Below, piece by piece: positions 10,988 through 18,891 of a stretch of DNA of 64,000 bases. Made by a program: the position numbers and the translations under genes. Source of the DNA: Pseudomonas moorei (lineage in GTDB: Bacteria; Pseudomonadota; Gammaproteobacteria; Pseudomonadales; Pseudomonadaceae). The DNA is taken from assembly GCF_008801475.1 (NCBI RefSeq), contig NZ_VZPP01000010.1, forward strand, positions 234,809-298,808, written 5' to 3'. The notes beneath the pieces are model-generated. The model was not told the origin of the DNA and ran no database searches. It was given only the letters and a program-made list of their open reading frames with translations. Within the stretch, counting starts at the first letter, position 1; each line of letters begins with the position of its first letter.

Positions 10988-11330
10988 CGCGGTGCGCCGC
11001 TACCTGGCGCAACATCAATCACAACCTGAATCACGGCGTGTCGCCGCTTCTGTCGCCACCCTGTCGCCACGCGCCAGGCCAGCAACGACAGGGGTTGTCG
11101 CCACTGTCGCCGCTGTCGCCACACCACCCTTTGAGCCTGCCAATCTCGCCCTGCTGATCAAGCAACTGCGTGAGGAAGGGGCACTGCTGCAACACCACGA
11201 GAACGCCCTCCTGATCCGCCCGACACACTGGCGGCAGATAGACAGGCTCAGCCCTCACTGGAAAGCCTTGCTGCTCTTTCTGCAAACAAACGAAAACGGT
11301 GATGATGATGGCCTTGGTCGGTCTGCGTGA
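10971..11330 (+). CDS. Small hypothetical protein overlapping DUF3987 gene and containing the repeat array
   Basis: A 119-residue reading frame whose ATG overlaps the end of the DUF3987 gene by 17 bp and whose end overlaps the recombinase-like gene by 32 bp. The middle (VAASVATLSP...ATTGVVATVAAVATPP) is the translation of the TGTCGCC array; the C-terminal part, from FEPANLALLIKQLREEGALL through HWRQIDRLSPHWKALLLFLQ, looks like a real helical domain. GAGGTCCGCC lies just upstream. I do not recognise the function; such small genes follow DUF3987 genes on related islands. Confidence 0.6.
   Translation: MFRLNDAVRRYLAQHQSQPESRRVAASVATLSPRARPATTGVVATVAAVATPPFEPANLALLIKQLREEGALLQHHENALLIRPTHWRQIDRLSPHWKALLLFLQTNENGDDDGLGRSA
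11039..11120 (-). repeat. GGCGACA repeat array, copy 2 (inverted)
   Basis: On the plus strand TGTCGCC starts at 11039, 11051, 11062, 11096, 11105 and 11114. Read on the minus strand the spacings are 9, 9, 34, 11 and 12, matching array 1 (9, 9, 34, 12). The first 29 bases of the two arrays differ at only two positions, and the 34-bp interval shares CTGGCCTG and the ACCC flank. This copy lies inside the small gene at 10971. Confidence 0.75.
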
Positions 11331-12288
11331 GGGTCGCAACTTTGGCTATGGCCGCCAGCTGAGCTACGCCGGCTCACAAGCGCTCAAGGATTTGTTTGCC
11401 GATGGCCACTTCGCCACGGTCAAAGCGCATAGCGATCGCTGGCAAGCGTTCGTGCGCTGGTGTCGATCAGAGAACGGCCCCGGTTACAACGATGCGCGCC
11501 AGATCGATAGACAGACGCTACAAGACTACGCCGCGTATCTGCGCCAGCAGATCCAGCAAGGTGAACTCTGCATCGCCACCGCGCAGAACCGCCTGAGCAG
11601 CGTCAACCGCACCCTCGCTGCGCTACGCGGTGATCAGGACGTGAGGATCGCCAGCCCGAGCCAGGCGTTGGGACAGCAGCGCTCGACCGTGCGCATCCGC
11701 GCACCGGATGGCCAAGACCACCAACAGCTGCGGCGAGTACTCGAGGCACTTGGCGAACAGCAACACGAGCGGGTGGCCGCGATTGTCCTGTTGGCCCGAA
11801 CAACCGGTATGCGCCTGCGTGAAGCGATCCTGGCTGACCTGCCACGCTTACACCGCGAAGCCGAACACTTAGGCCGCATCAACATCCAGGACGGCACCAA
11901 AGGCGGCCGCTCAGGGGCTTCAGCGCCGCGATGGGTCGTGGCAAATGAAGAAGTGAAGGCGGCACTGCAGCTTGCTCGTCATGCATCGCCGCCCCGCAGC
12001 CGCAACTTGTTGGCCCGAGACGAAAGCTACGCTGTGTTCCTGCATCAGACCGTACTTCCCGCCCGAGAAACGCTGCATGAACACGGGCTGAAGGGTTTCC
12101 ATGAACTGCGAGCGGCCTACGCCTGCGAGCGTTATGAACAGCTCACTGGCCACGCCGCACCGGTCAATGGTGGCCACTGCTATCGCATTGACCGCGACCT
12201 TGATCAGCAGGCGCGGCAACAGATCAGCGTTGAACTCGGGCATAACCGGATCGATGTGGTTTCGGCCTACATTGGAGGGAGAGCGTGA
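11299..12288 (+). CDS. Second tyrosine-recombinase-like protein (integrase domain family)
   Basis: A 329-residue protein of the 'integrase domain-containing' family found on many proteobacterial islands separately from the main integrase. An N-terminal SAM-like core-binding part (KAHSDRWQAFVRWCRSEN, then DYAAYLRQQI) is followed by a catalytic domain with Arg in TTGMRLREAIL, Lys in DGTKGGRSG, HxxR as FHELRAAYACERY, and the C-terminal LGHNRIDVVSAYIG with His and Tyr. The catalytic set therefore looks complete. There are four possible ATG codons in a row (11299-11310). It overlaps the next gene (GTGA). Its role on the island is unknown; it could act in excision or dimer resolution. Confidence 0.8.
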   Translation: MMMMALVGLREGRNFGYGRQLSYAGSQALKDLFADGHFATVKAHSDRWQAFVRWCRSENGPGYNDARQIDRQTLQDYAAYLRQQIQQGELCIATAQNRLSSVNRTLAALRGDQDVRIASPSQALGQQRSTVRIRAPDGQDHQQLRRVLEALGEQQHERVAAIVLLARTTGMRLREAILADLPRLHREAEHLGRINIQDGTKGGRSGASAPRWVVANEEVKAALQLARHASPPRSRNLLARDESYAVFLHQTVLPARETLHEHGLKGFHELRAAYACERYEQLTGHAAPVNGGHCYRIDRDLDQQARQQISVELGHNRIDVVSAYIGGRA

Positions 12289-12581
12289 CCAGGCCCTTCG
12301 ATATGACCCTGTTCCTGAGCGGCGTTCTGACCGGCTCGAAGGTCACGCAGCAACGACACCTGCGCCAAGCCAGAATCATGCAAGCGGCAATTCAACAGCG
12401 ATGGCAACGCGATAATCCCTGGACCTGGCAGCTCAAACATGTGCGCTGGTTTCTCACTCAGCACCTGAGGGATCGTTCAGAGGCTACTCGATATTATTAT
12501 CGGCTCACCTCCATGCTGATCTGGAAGCGGATGGGGAACGGCCAGCTTTGCGTTGAGACTGGGGCCAGTTGGGTTAGTTAA
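12285..12581 (+). CDS. Small helical protein coupled to the recombinase-like gene
   Basis: A 98-residue basic, helix-rich protein with segments KVTQQRHLRQARIMQAAIQQ and LKHVRWFLTQHLRDRSEATR, resembling a core-binding helical bundle without a catalytic domain. The GTG start overlaps the stop of the preceding gene and has GGAGGGA 4 bp upstream, so translation is coupled. It may be an accessory factor of the recombinase-like protein; no function is known to me. Confidence 0.65.
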   Translation: MTRPFDMTLFLSGVLTGSKVTQQRHLRQARIMQAAIQQRWQRDNPWTWQLKHVRWFLTQHLRDRSEATRYYYRLTSMLIWKRMGNGQLCVETGASWVS

Positions 12582-12924
12582 CGTCGACGGTATCAATGGC
12601 TGCTATCGGAAGCGGTCATTCGGAAATGTCTACGAAATGAGGGGCGATTCACTTTGCCATTGCAGAGTTCCTTTCATTCGATGACTGTGGATTCTACGAA
12701 TCTCAGTACACGGGAGGCAGCAGTTGAATCTCTAGGTATATCGTACGTCGTCAACCATATAGACTGTAGGGCATATGAAGATACCTGCACAATCACATCT
12801 GCGAAGTTCGCAAATGATGATGTAACGCTGATTCCCTACCAGTTGATTTCATGTCATGCAAATCGCTTTGGCGCTCTCAGTTGGGATGTCGATTGCAACC
12901 ACATTATGATCATAAGGAAATGAC
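12582..12924 (+). other. AT-richer interval before the RADAR operon
   Basis: This 343-bp stretch separates the recombination genes from rdrA and should hold the rdrA promoter. It contains the uncertain reading frame at 12681-12923. A short segment at about 12594-12624 resembles a dispersed Pseudomonas intergenic repeat of the form GACCGCTT..CGATAGCAGCC. I see no clear terminator or operator. Confidence 0.5.
12681..12923 (+). CDS. Uncertain small ORF directly upstream of rdrA
   Basis: An 80-residue frame (89 if TTG 12654 is used) ending one base before the rdrA start codon. The product contains NHIDCRAYEDTCTITSAKF and SCHANRFGALSWDVDCNHIM, with four or five cysteines. No ribosome site precedes either start. 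A neighbouring frame, 12640-12726, also reads as protein-like (HFAIAEFLSFDDCGFYESQY) and runs into this one, so the locus may be a frameshifted gene. It could be a third gene of the defence operon or decayed DNA. Confidence 0.3.
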   Translation: MTVDSTNLSTREAAVESLGISYVVNHIDCRAYEDTCTITSAKFANDDVTLIPYQLISCHANRFGALSWDVDCNHIMIIRK

Positions 12925-15591
12925 ATGTCGTCAGTGCCTGGGCAAAGTAGCGAGCCCATCTTTTTTCCTCTCGACCAAGGCGAACGGGCGAGCCATATGA
13001 CGGTGAGCCAGTTGCTGCCCCGCGCTGTGTACGAGAACCTGGCGCAGATGTTGAAGGAATCGCTGCCCGATCTTGGGGGCGTAACAGATCACGACGACAG
13101 CGAGCGCTTTGTCCGTGACCGCGGCCACATGACAATCTTTCTGGACGGCGACCGTGGTACCGGAAAGACAACCGTCATCGTCAACCTGCCACAGTATCTG
13201 GAGGCCGACGGCGTGCGCGAGCGCTATGAAGGGTTGGCCGAGGCGGTGCATGTTCTTAAGCCCATCGATCCTTCGCAGCTTGAAGATGGCGACGACTTGT
13301 TCCTCAACGTCGTTGTAGCGGCTGTGCTTGGGGATAAACAAGTCAAGGCGCAGCGGGATGAGAAACCCGAGCTTTGGCAAGCTCTGCACGAGAGCCTTCA
13401 GAAGCTTGGGAGTGCTCTGCTGGGGAAGGAGACGCAGAGCGACGGGGTCGGCCTCGACCGATTACGGGCGTTCATGGGAACACAGGAACTGGTGGGCGCC
13501 GTTCACGACTTCTTCCAGAAGGCAGCACAGTTGTTGGGCAAGCGCTTGCTGGTGCTTCCAATCGATGACGTTGACACGACATTGCATCGTGCCTTCGAGA
13601 ACTTGGAGGTGGTGCGGCGCTATTTGGTTAGCCCGGTGCTGTTGCCCATCGTTTGCGGAGATTTGAGCCTCTATCACGAGGTAACGTGGCGCGATACGTT
13701 CCGAAGGCTGACTGTGGACGTTGCCCACTATCATGAGCAAGCAAAGCCGTTTGCGGAGAGCTTGGCACACGAATATCTGCGTAAGATCCTACCGTTACAT
13801 CGGCGGTTGAGGATGCCAGAGGTCGGGGAGTTCTTGGGCAACTACAACGTTTTTTTGGGCGTCGAGAACCGTGCTGAAGGAACACCCCGTCTCGTGTTAC
13901 CTGAACTGGAGTCCTGGTTGAGGGCTTTATTGGCGGGGGCTGTCAATAACAACGAGAACAGTCGACTCCGCATTCCCATCTCGACGATCCGGGCGCTGTC
14001 GCAGCTACTGTCCCGGGTGCGAACTAATATCCCGGCACTTGAAAAGGCGTTCTTCAACGAGACGGCTGCACTGCCAGAGACGGATCTAATGCGGCGTATC
14101 TCATATCGACGACGTGGTCGAACTCCTGCTCGCGGTCATAGCGAGGGGACAGAGCCTTCCGCTCCCGCAACGGAGCCGAACCAGGTTTTGCTAGCGCAAT
14201 GGCAGTCGGCGCTACTGAATCACTTCATGTTCGAACCTTCCGCCGGTGCTGTTTGTCTCGTGTTGCTGGCAGTGCGGCATTGGCATGAGGTGAGAGACGG
14301 ATCTGTACTCGATACGCCGCTTTTTCACCCGCTGCAACAGATCAATCGTCCTGAACTGAGGTATATAGCGACGAGAGCGACTCTCAACTGGACAGTGGAC
14401 TTGGGTGGACGGCTTCCCGACTCATGGGTAAACACACTGAAAGACCAAGCCATCCTTCCGTTTGCTACACCCGAAGTGGGCCGCGCCGTAGTACTCGCTC
14501 CATGGGAGGAAAAAAAAGAAAAACCTGATAATTCTCAATCTGCTGCAAGCACACGGGTTTTAATTGATCTGATCACGCATCGTAATTTTTACAGTACGAG
14601 CAAGCGGGCTACTTTGATTTGCAGTGGTCGTGTGCTTGAACTGGTCGTGACTAGCCTTGTCCGGGACATTTCTAGCGGTGATGTCAATCGCATCCTGGCT
14701 AACGCTCCATTTCACAGTGCTGTTCGCGTTGCAGCGACCAAAGCCGTGCAGTTCTCGCTCGATGAGATTGAGTCATCTGACTTCGACGCTGATGAGGAAT
14801 CCGCCTCGTCGACCCGATATGGTGCGGGTGACCTCGGCCTGCAAAGCCGGGATACCGCAATCCAGAACATTGCGACCGCTATCAATGAGTGGAGGCGGAG
14901 CGTTCAGGCCGACCGCCTGCCACGCTCGCCATGGCTGATTTACTGTGCGCTGAACAAGGCGTTCAATCAGTCGCCGATGTTCACTCGTCCCTTGTCAGTG
15001 AATGAGCAGCCAAGGGGAGAGTTGCTCAGCGATGTTGCTGCGTCAGGTCTCTCTGCATTCAATTCATTCTGGGCCGCGCTAGCTAGTTTTGAGAAAGGAC
15101 CGTTATTCGACCTTGGCTCCGAAATCTCAAACGTGAACCTGCTTAATCGCCGAGGCGATTTCACACGCAATGACTTGTTCACACAGAACATCAAGCCACT
15201 GGTCGAGATGGGTGATGCGACGGTGTCTGGAGAACAGGTAATCTCGGCTACCTGGACGCTGGATAAACACCCGCTGCGCATGCGCTTGCAGGAGCTCTTC
15301 GAGTTCGCAAAAGAGCGAGAAGATACGACTGTGAACAAGGTTGAAGCCGTTGATGGTCGTGATTATCTGTTGCAAGCATTGGGGATCTCGACCAGTCAGC
15401 GCCGAATTACTGTTCCATCTATCAAAAAGGCGCTGAAACGCAACGCCCCTGGAGGCGTAACTCCCAAACAATTTGGCGAGTCGATATGGGGCCGCGTATC
15501 AGATCTCTATCCAGATAATAGTCAGCTAAGCACGTTACGTCGAGCAATTGACGAACTGGACGAGAAGACGTTGGAGGCTGGGGCATCCTGA
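12925..15591 (+). CDS. rdrA: RADAR system ATPase RdrA
   Basis: An 888-residue P-loop ATPase, the regulatory half of RADAR (phage restriction by an adenosine deaminase), in which RdrA forms a ring that works with RdrB to halt growth of infected cells. The N-terminal segment SQLLPRAVYENLAQML and RFVRDRGHMTIFLDGDRGTGKT are characteristic; Walker A is GDRGTGKT at residues 75-82 and Walker B LLVLPIDDVD at 208-217. The rest is a long alpha-helical region without other known domains, as in the family. AAGGAA precedes the ATG. The TGATG overlap with rdrB indicates translational coupling. Identification rests on size, motifs and the deaminase partner. Confidence 0.9.
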   Translation: MSSVPGQSSEPIFFPLDQGERASHMTVSQLLPRAVYENLAQMLKESLPDLGGVTDHDDSERFVRDRGHMTIFLDGDRGTGKTTVIVNLPQYLEADGVRERYEGLAEAVHVLKPIDPSQLEDGDDLFLNVVVAAVLGDKQVKAQRDEKPELWQALHESLQKLGSALLGKETQSDGVGLDRLRAFMGTQELVGAVHDFFQKAAQLLGKRLLVLPIDDVDTTLHRAFENLEVVRRYLVSPVLLPIVCGDLSLYHEVTWRDTFRRLTVDVAHYHEQAKPFAESLAHEYLRKILPLHRRLRMPEVGEFLGNYNVFLGVENRAEGTPRLVLPELESWLRALLAGAVNNNENSRLRIPISTIRALSQLLSRVRTNIPALEKAFFNETAALPETDLMRRISYRRRGRTPARGHSEGTEPSAPATEPNQVLLAQWQSALLNHFMFEPSAGAVCLVLLAVRHWHEVRDGSVLDTPLFHPLQQINRPELRYIATRATLNWTVDLGGRLPDSWVNTLKDQAILPFATPEVGRAVVLAPWEEKKEKPDNSQSAASTRVLIDLITHRNFYSTSKRATLICSGRVLELVVTSLVRDISSGDVNRILANAPFHSAVRVAATKAVQFSLDEIESSDFDADEESASSTRYGAGDLGLQSRDTAIQNIATAINEWRRSVQADRLPRSPWLIYCALNKAFNQSPMFTRPLSVNEQPRGELLSDVAASGLSAFNSFWAALASFEKGPLFDLGSEISNVNLLNRRGDFTRNDLFTQNIKPLVEMGDATVSGEQVISATWTLDKHPLRMRLQELFEFAKEREDTTVNKVEAVDGRDYLLQALGISTSQRRITVPSIKKALKRNAPGGVTPKQFGESIWGRVSDLYPDNSQLSTLRRAIDELDEKTLEAGAS

Positions 15592-18341
15592 TGCTTGTTC
15601 GCTCCATGCAAGAGCGAGCACTCGGTGCACTGCTCGGCGGTGAAGGGACTGCCAACGTACTTTATAAACATCTGGTTGATTGGTGGCCGACACAGGCTTG
15701 CGCGAACCCTAAGCCGATCAATCTGGATTCCCTCCGCGAAAAACTGCAGGACACGATTGAGGCGGACATAGATGCGCGAACTGGAAACCGCCATCGGGTG
15801 AACGAGATTCAACGCATCAGCCAGGGCCTTTGCGAATCGCTATTCCTAGACAACGGGGAGAGTCCGGTCATAGATGAGTCGATTGATGCAGTGCTGGAAT
15901 GGGATAGCGATACAAAAACCCTGCATTTTCGTGAAAAGCAGGTTCAGCTCTACGCGCAAATACTGTCGGAACTCGACCCTACAATCCTTGCGGCGCGATA
16001 TCTGGCACAGCGGGCAGAGCAGGAAAAGTGGTCGAAGCAGGCCCTTCAGGAAACTGTCATTCGACTAAAGACCTTGTTCGTTGGGCCGCGATTTTTTTCA
16101 GACGCCTTTGCCGAAGGACACGTGCACCTTAATGGTATTGCTGGGGAGGAGCTTGTGCTGGCGCAACTCGTTCTCGGTCACCAGTGGCCGACGAAGTTCG
16201 CGGTGTCGGAGCTGCACGTGAGCCGACTCCGTCGGATCCGCCGTATGCTCATGGCCTTGACCGACAACTGGGGACATCAGGCCCGGACAACCACCCAGCA
16301 AGAGATTGTGCTACTGAGCGCGGTTTCCGACGATGCTCAACTAGTACCCAATAATCCGGCCATAGACTGGGACTTTCTTCTGCGTGGGCTCTATAAAGAC
16401 GTCGAGGCTGATCAAGCGGTATTACCTGCGGTGGATGAGGCGAACGAGTCGACTACCGACCGGTGGCTGCTGATACAGTTGGCCGCTGATGCAGACAAAC
16501 ATAACCTTCAGCACGCATGGATCTGGCTGTTCATCCTTCTGTGGCGAACTTATCAAGGTAAAACCAAGCCCTCGATACGTGTTGCAGTCCTGCTTCTGGT
16601 CGCCGACATCATGGTGCTCCGCCGGCAATTGATCATGAACGGAAGTGGCCTGAGACGCTTCACTACCCAGTTCTTTTCTCCGCTGCGCGCTGACGCTGCA
16701 TCACACGGCCCTTGGAAAAATACATCGCAGTATGAGGCAGCCAGAAGGCTCTTTGCCCGACAGGGTGACAAAACTGAAATCAAGCTTCATGCGGGCAGTC
16801 TTGGAAAATGCAATACCACGGCAGCCTTCGCACAAAACGTGAGTGCGCACATACATAAGCTCGCCAATAGTAAGCCTCAGGCCGCTCTGGTTGACGCTTC
16901 CGCGGGTCATGCCGACTCGCGTAGTCATTGGCATATCTGCGCGACCTTTAATCGGGCGGGAAAATCCCCTAGACATAAACTCTGGAAGGAAGCCAAAGCG
17001 CTGCATGGTGTACTACATTCAGTGCAGCGCTGGAGCTTGGCAGCCCCCGAGGATTTTCTCGAAGTTGAGCCGGGAAACACTGTACATCCGGCAGAGATTA
17101 TCCGTGGCCTCGATGTTGTCGGAGACGAAACTCAGTGGTCAATCGAGCGATTCGCACCGATGCTGCGTTGGCTCCGCACTCGAACGCAATCGCTCCCACC
17201 CCAAGGTGGTCCAGACAATTTTTTGGTGCCTAAAGCGAAACTCCATCTCAGCGTTCATGCCGGAGAGGACTATGCGCATCCGCTATCTGGACTGCGTCAT
17301 GTTGATGAAACTGTGCGCTTTTGCAACATGCGAAAAGGCGATCGACTGGGCCATGCGCTGGCCTTGGGTATTGCACCGGACGAATGGTTAGACAGGCATG
17401 GCGAGGTGTTATTGTCAGTGGATGAGCACGTTGACAACCTTGTTTGGGCTTGGCGAGAGGCGGGAAAGCTGAAAGCGCTGGAGGAAGCACAACGCGTACG
17501 GCCTAGGCTAGAAAAGCGGATCACCCGCATGTTGCGATATGTGACTTGGTATCCCTGGAAGGAGGGTATGTCCGATCCAACGAAAGAAGACATAATGCGC
17601 TTGTATGTGGCGTGGAAGCTTCGTAGAAACTGTGCGCACATGGCACTGTCCGAGATCAGCAACACAGGGATTGATGAACCAGAACTAATCGTTGGGGTAC
17701 CCGAGCTTTCAAGACTTCGTGAGCATCTCGAGAAACCGTCGAATGATACATCGGAAGGGCTTTACGTTCTGCGAGCTCTTCTCGAAGTCAACTCACCGAC
17801 TGCTACGAAGAAGAAAGTAACTCAAGTGCGCCTGACAGTGCTTCCGCACGGCCACCTTACACGCAGGCAGGAACTATTGGAGTCCCAGCCTCTTGAGTCT
17901 CCACATGGGGGGCAAAGCAAGTCGGTTATATGCCTTTACGATCATGATGATCCCAACGACCTCCGCTTTATGCTTGCCTTACAGGACATTTGCCTCGAGC
18001 GCTATTCACGCTTGGGGTTATCAATCGAGACCAATCCCAGCTCTAATGTCTACATTGGTCAGTTGAAAACTCATAGTGACCACCCGATTTATCGCTGGAA
18101 TCCTCCAGACCATGCAGATTTGGAAGCGGGCGGTAGGTTCAATCTATTCAGTCTTCGCAAGCGATCTATGCCGGTTACGATCAACACGGACGATCCTGGT
18201 CTGATTCCGACCACTCTGCGGATGGAGCATCATTTGATGCATGAAGCTGCTATCGACCGTGGCCACTCTAAGGAGACGGCAGACAATTGGATTGAGCAAA
18301 TACGCCAGCAGGGGATGGAAAACTTTGATAGGGCGCATTAA
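15591..18341 (+). CDS. rdrB: RADAR system adenosine deaminase RdrB
   Basis: A 916-residue divergent adenosine deaminase, the effector of RADAR. Members form large shells and convert adenosine in RNA and/or ATP to inosine forms during infection. The metal site is recognisable: HVHLNG with His177 and His179, the catalytic HAGED at residues 556-560, GDRLGHALALG shortly after, and NTDDP with Asp867-Asp868. The long insertions between these motifs and an N-terminal extension of about 170 residues separate it from housekeeping adenosine deaminases (about 340 residues). The start overlaps the rdrA stop. No further accessory gene follows before attR. Confidence 0.9.
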   Translation: MLVRSMQERALGALLGGEGTANVLYKHLVDWWPTQACANPKPINLDSLREKLQDTIEADIDARTGNRHRVNEIQRISQGLCESLFLDNGESPVIDESIDAVLEWDSDTKTLHFREKQVQLYAQILSELDPTILAARYLAQRAEQEKWSKQALQETVIRLKTLFVGPRFFSDAFAEGHVHLNGIAGEELVLAQLVLGHQWPTKFAVSELHVSRLRRIRRMLMALTDNWGHQARTTTQQEIVLLSAVSDDAQLVPNNPAIDWDFLLRGLYKDVEADQAVLPAVDEANESTTDRWLLIQLAADADKHNLQHAWIWLFILLWRTYQGKTKPSIRVAVLLLVADIMVLRRQLIMNGSGLRRFTTQFFSPLRADAASHGPWKNTSQYEAARRLFARQGDKTEIKLHAGSLGKCNTTAAFAQNVSAHIHKLANSKPQAALVDASAGHADSRSHWHICATFNRAGKSPRHKLWKEAKALHGVLHSVQRWSLAAPEDFLEVEPGNTVHPAEIIRGLDVVGDETQWSIERFAPMLRWLRTRTQSLPPQGGPDNFLVPKAKLHLSVHAGEDYAHPLSGLRHVDETVRFCNMRKGDRLGHALALGIAPDEWLDRHGEVLLSVDEHVDNLVWAWREAGKLKALEEAQRVRPRLEKRITRMLRYVTWYPWKEGMSDPTKEDIMRLYVAWKLRRNCAHMALSEISNTGIDEPELIVGVPELSRLREHLEKPSNDTSEGLYVLRALLEVNSPTATKKKVTQVRLTVLPHGHLTRRQELLESQPLESPHGGQSKSVICLYDHDDPNDLRFMLALQDICLERYSRLGLSIETNPSSNVYIGQLKTHSDHPIYRWNPPDHADLEAGGRFNLFSLRKRSMPVTINTDDPGLIPTTLRMEHHLMHEAAIDRGHSKETADNWIEQIRQQGMENFDRAH

Positions 18342-18452
18342 CCGAAATGGGCGTACTGGTACAGTTTGATTAAGGTATGGGCTGCTGCCAGAAATTATTT
18401 GAAACGTCCCTAATTTTCTAACCACATATGACCGGCTGCTTTTGGCCGATTG

Positions 18453-18620
18453 TGTTGAAAAAGTCGACCCGGCTTGGCCAGCCATGCATTGAGTGGTGAA
18501 AACGCCATTTTTTAACACTGCCATGTCAAATCTGGGCCCTGAACCCTCTGCTCAGCATGCAGATTTCAATCTCAGACGCGTACTTTTCTGTCGTGGAAAT
18601 CGAATCCGACTTTTTCAACA
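18453..18620. mobile_element. MITE-like or IS-remnant segment with 14-bp inverted repeats
   Basis: TGTTGAAAAAGTCG (18453-18466) and CGACTTTTTCAACA (18607-18620) are perfect 14-bp inverted repeats enclosing 140 bp without a transposase. Similar ends occur on several IS families in Pseudomonas. The segment therefore looks like a non-autonomous element or the fused ends of a lost IS. No clear target duplication is visible. Confidence 0.55.
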
Positions 18621-18784
18621 GTATCTGCCGGTTTCGGCCTCTTGCCACCGGCAGCCGAGGCTCGATACGGTAGGCAGAAACCCGTTGGTCGACAGGCGAA
18701 AAATTTACTCCACCAAGTTTTCTTCAGGACATCGGTACACGTGAATTCTGAAGAAAAACTAAACGATGCACTTTTCAGCCGAAC

Positions 18785-18804
18785 GGTATTCCGATTGGTA
18801 TTCC
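18785..18804 (+). promoter_or_regulatory. Probable integrase arm-type sites, right end
   Basis: GGTATTCC occurs at 18785 and 18797, the same 12-bp spacing as the GGTATCCC pair near attL, about 65-80 bp inside attR. Likely binding sites for the integrase N-terminal domain. Confidence 0.55.
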
Positions 18805-18867
18805 AGCTAAAAACATCATAAAAGATTAGATAAATAACTCAATAAGATACAACACCGATTCAAATTA

Positions 18868-18881
18868 CCCCGGCTCCACCA
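18868..18881 (+). repeat. attR core
   Basis: Exact copy of the last 14 bases of ssrA (CCCCGGCTCCACCA), with TTCAAAT also conserved 3 bases upstream. It marks the right boundary of the island. Confidence 0.9.
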
Positions 18882-18891
18882 ATCAAAACCC

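Larger units (their letters stand above)
18342..18867. other. Gene-free right end of the island
   Basis: No credible gene lies between rdrB and attR. The interval holds the inverted-repeat-bounded segment at 18453-18620, a second GGCTGCTTTTGGCCGATT dispersed-repeat-like stretch at 18433-18450, and the right arm-type repeats at 18785-18804. The last 150 bp are AT-rich. Confidence 0.6.
7095..18881 (+). mobile_element. Integrated genomic island in ssrA carrying RADAR
   Basis: An 11.8-kb element bounded by a direct repeat of the ssrA 3' end (7095-7108 and 18868-18881), with a tyrosine integrase next to attL. The contents are integrase, non-coding structured region, DUF3987 protein, small overlapping gene, second recombinase-like gene, small gene, rdrA and rdrB. 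There are no capsid, tail, lysis or conjugation genes, so it is a small integrative defence island or satellite-like element rather than a prophage or ICE. The cargo genes look more AT-rich than the chromosome. All genes read in the same direction as ssrA. Confidence 0.9.

Noticed and set aside
11039..11120. TGTCGCC repeats as mere codon repetition of a low-complexity peptide
   Set aside because: The same array with the same spacing exists inverted in non-coding DNA at 8614-8690, and the copies here are not in a fixed reading phase (spacings of 11 and 34), so the repeat acts at the DNA or RNA level.
18493..18744. 83-codon frame at the island right end
   Set aside because: It runs across the inverted repeats of the MITE-like segment and has no ribosome site or protein-like character.
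7095..18881. Prophage or P4-like capsid-hijacking satellite
   Set aside because: No capsid, terminase, tail, lysis, AlpA-type or Sid/Delta-type genes are visible; only integration, DUF3987 and cargo genes.
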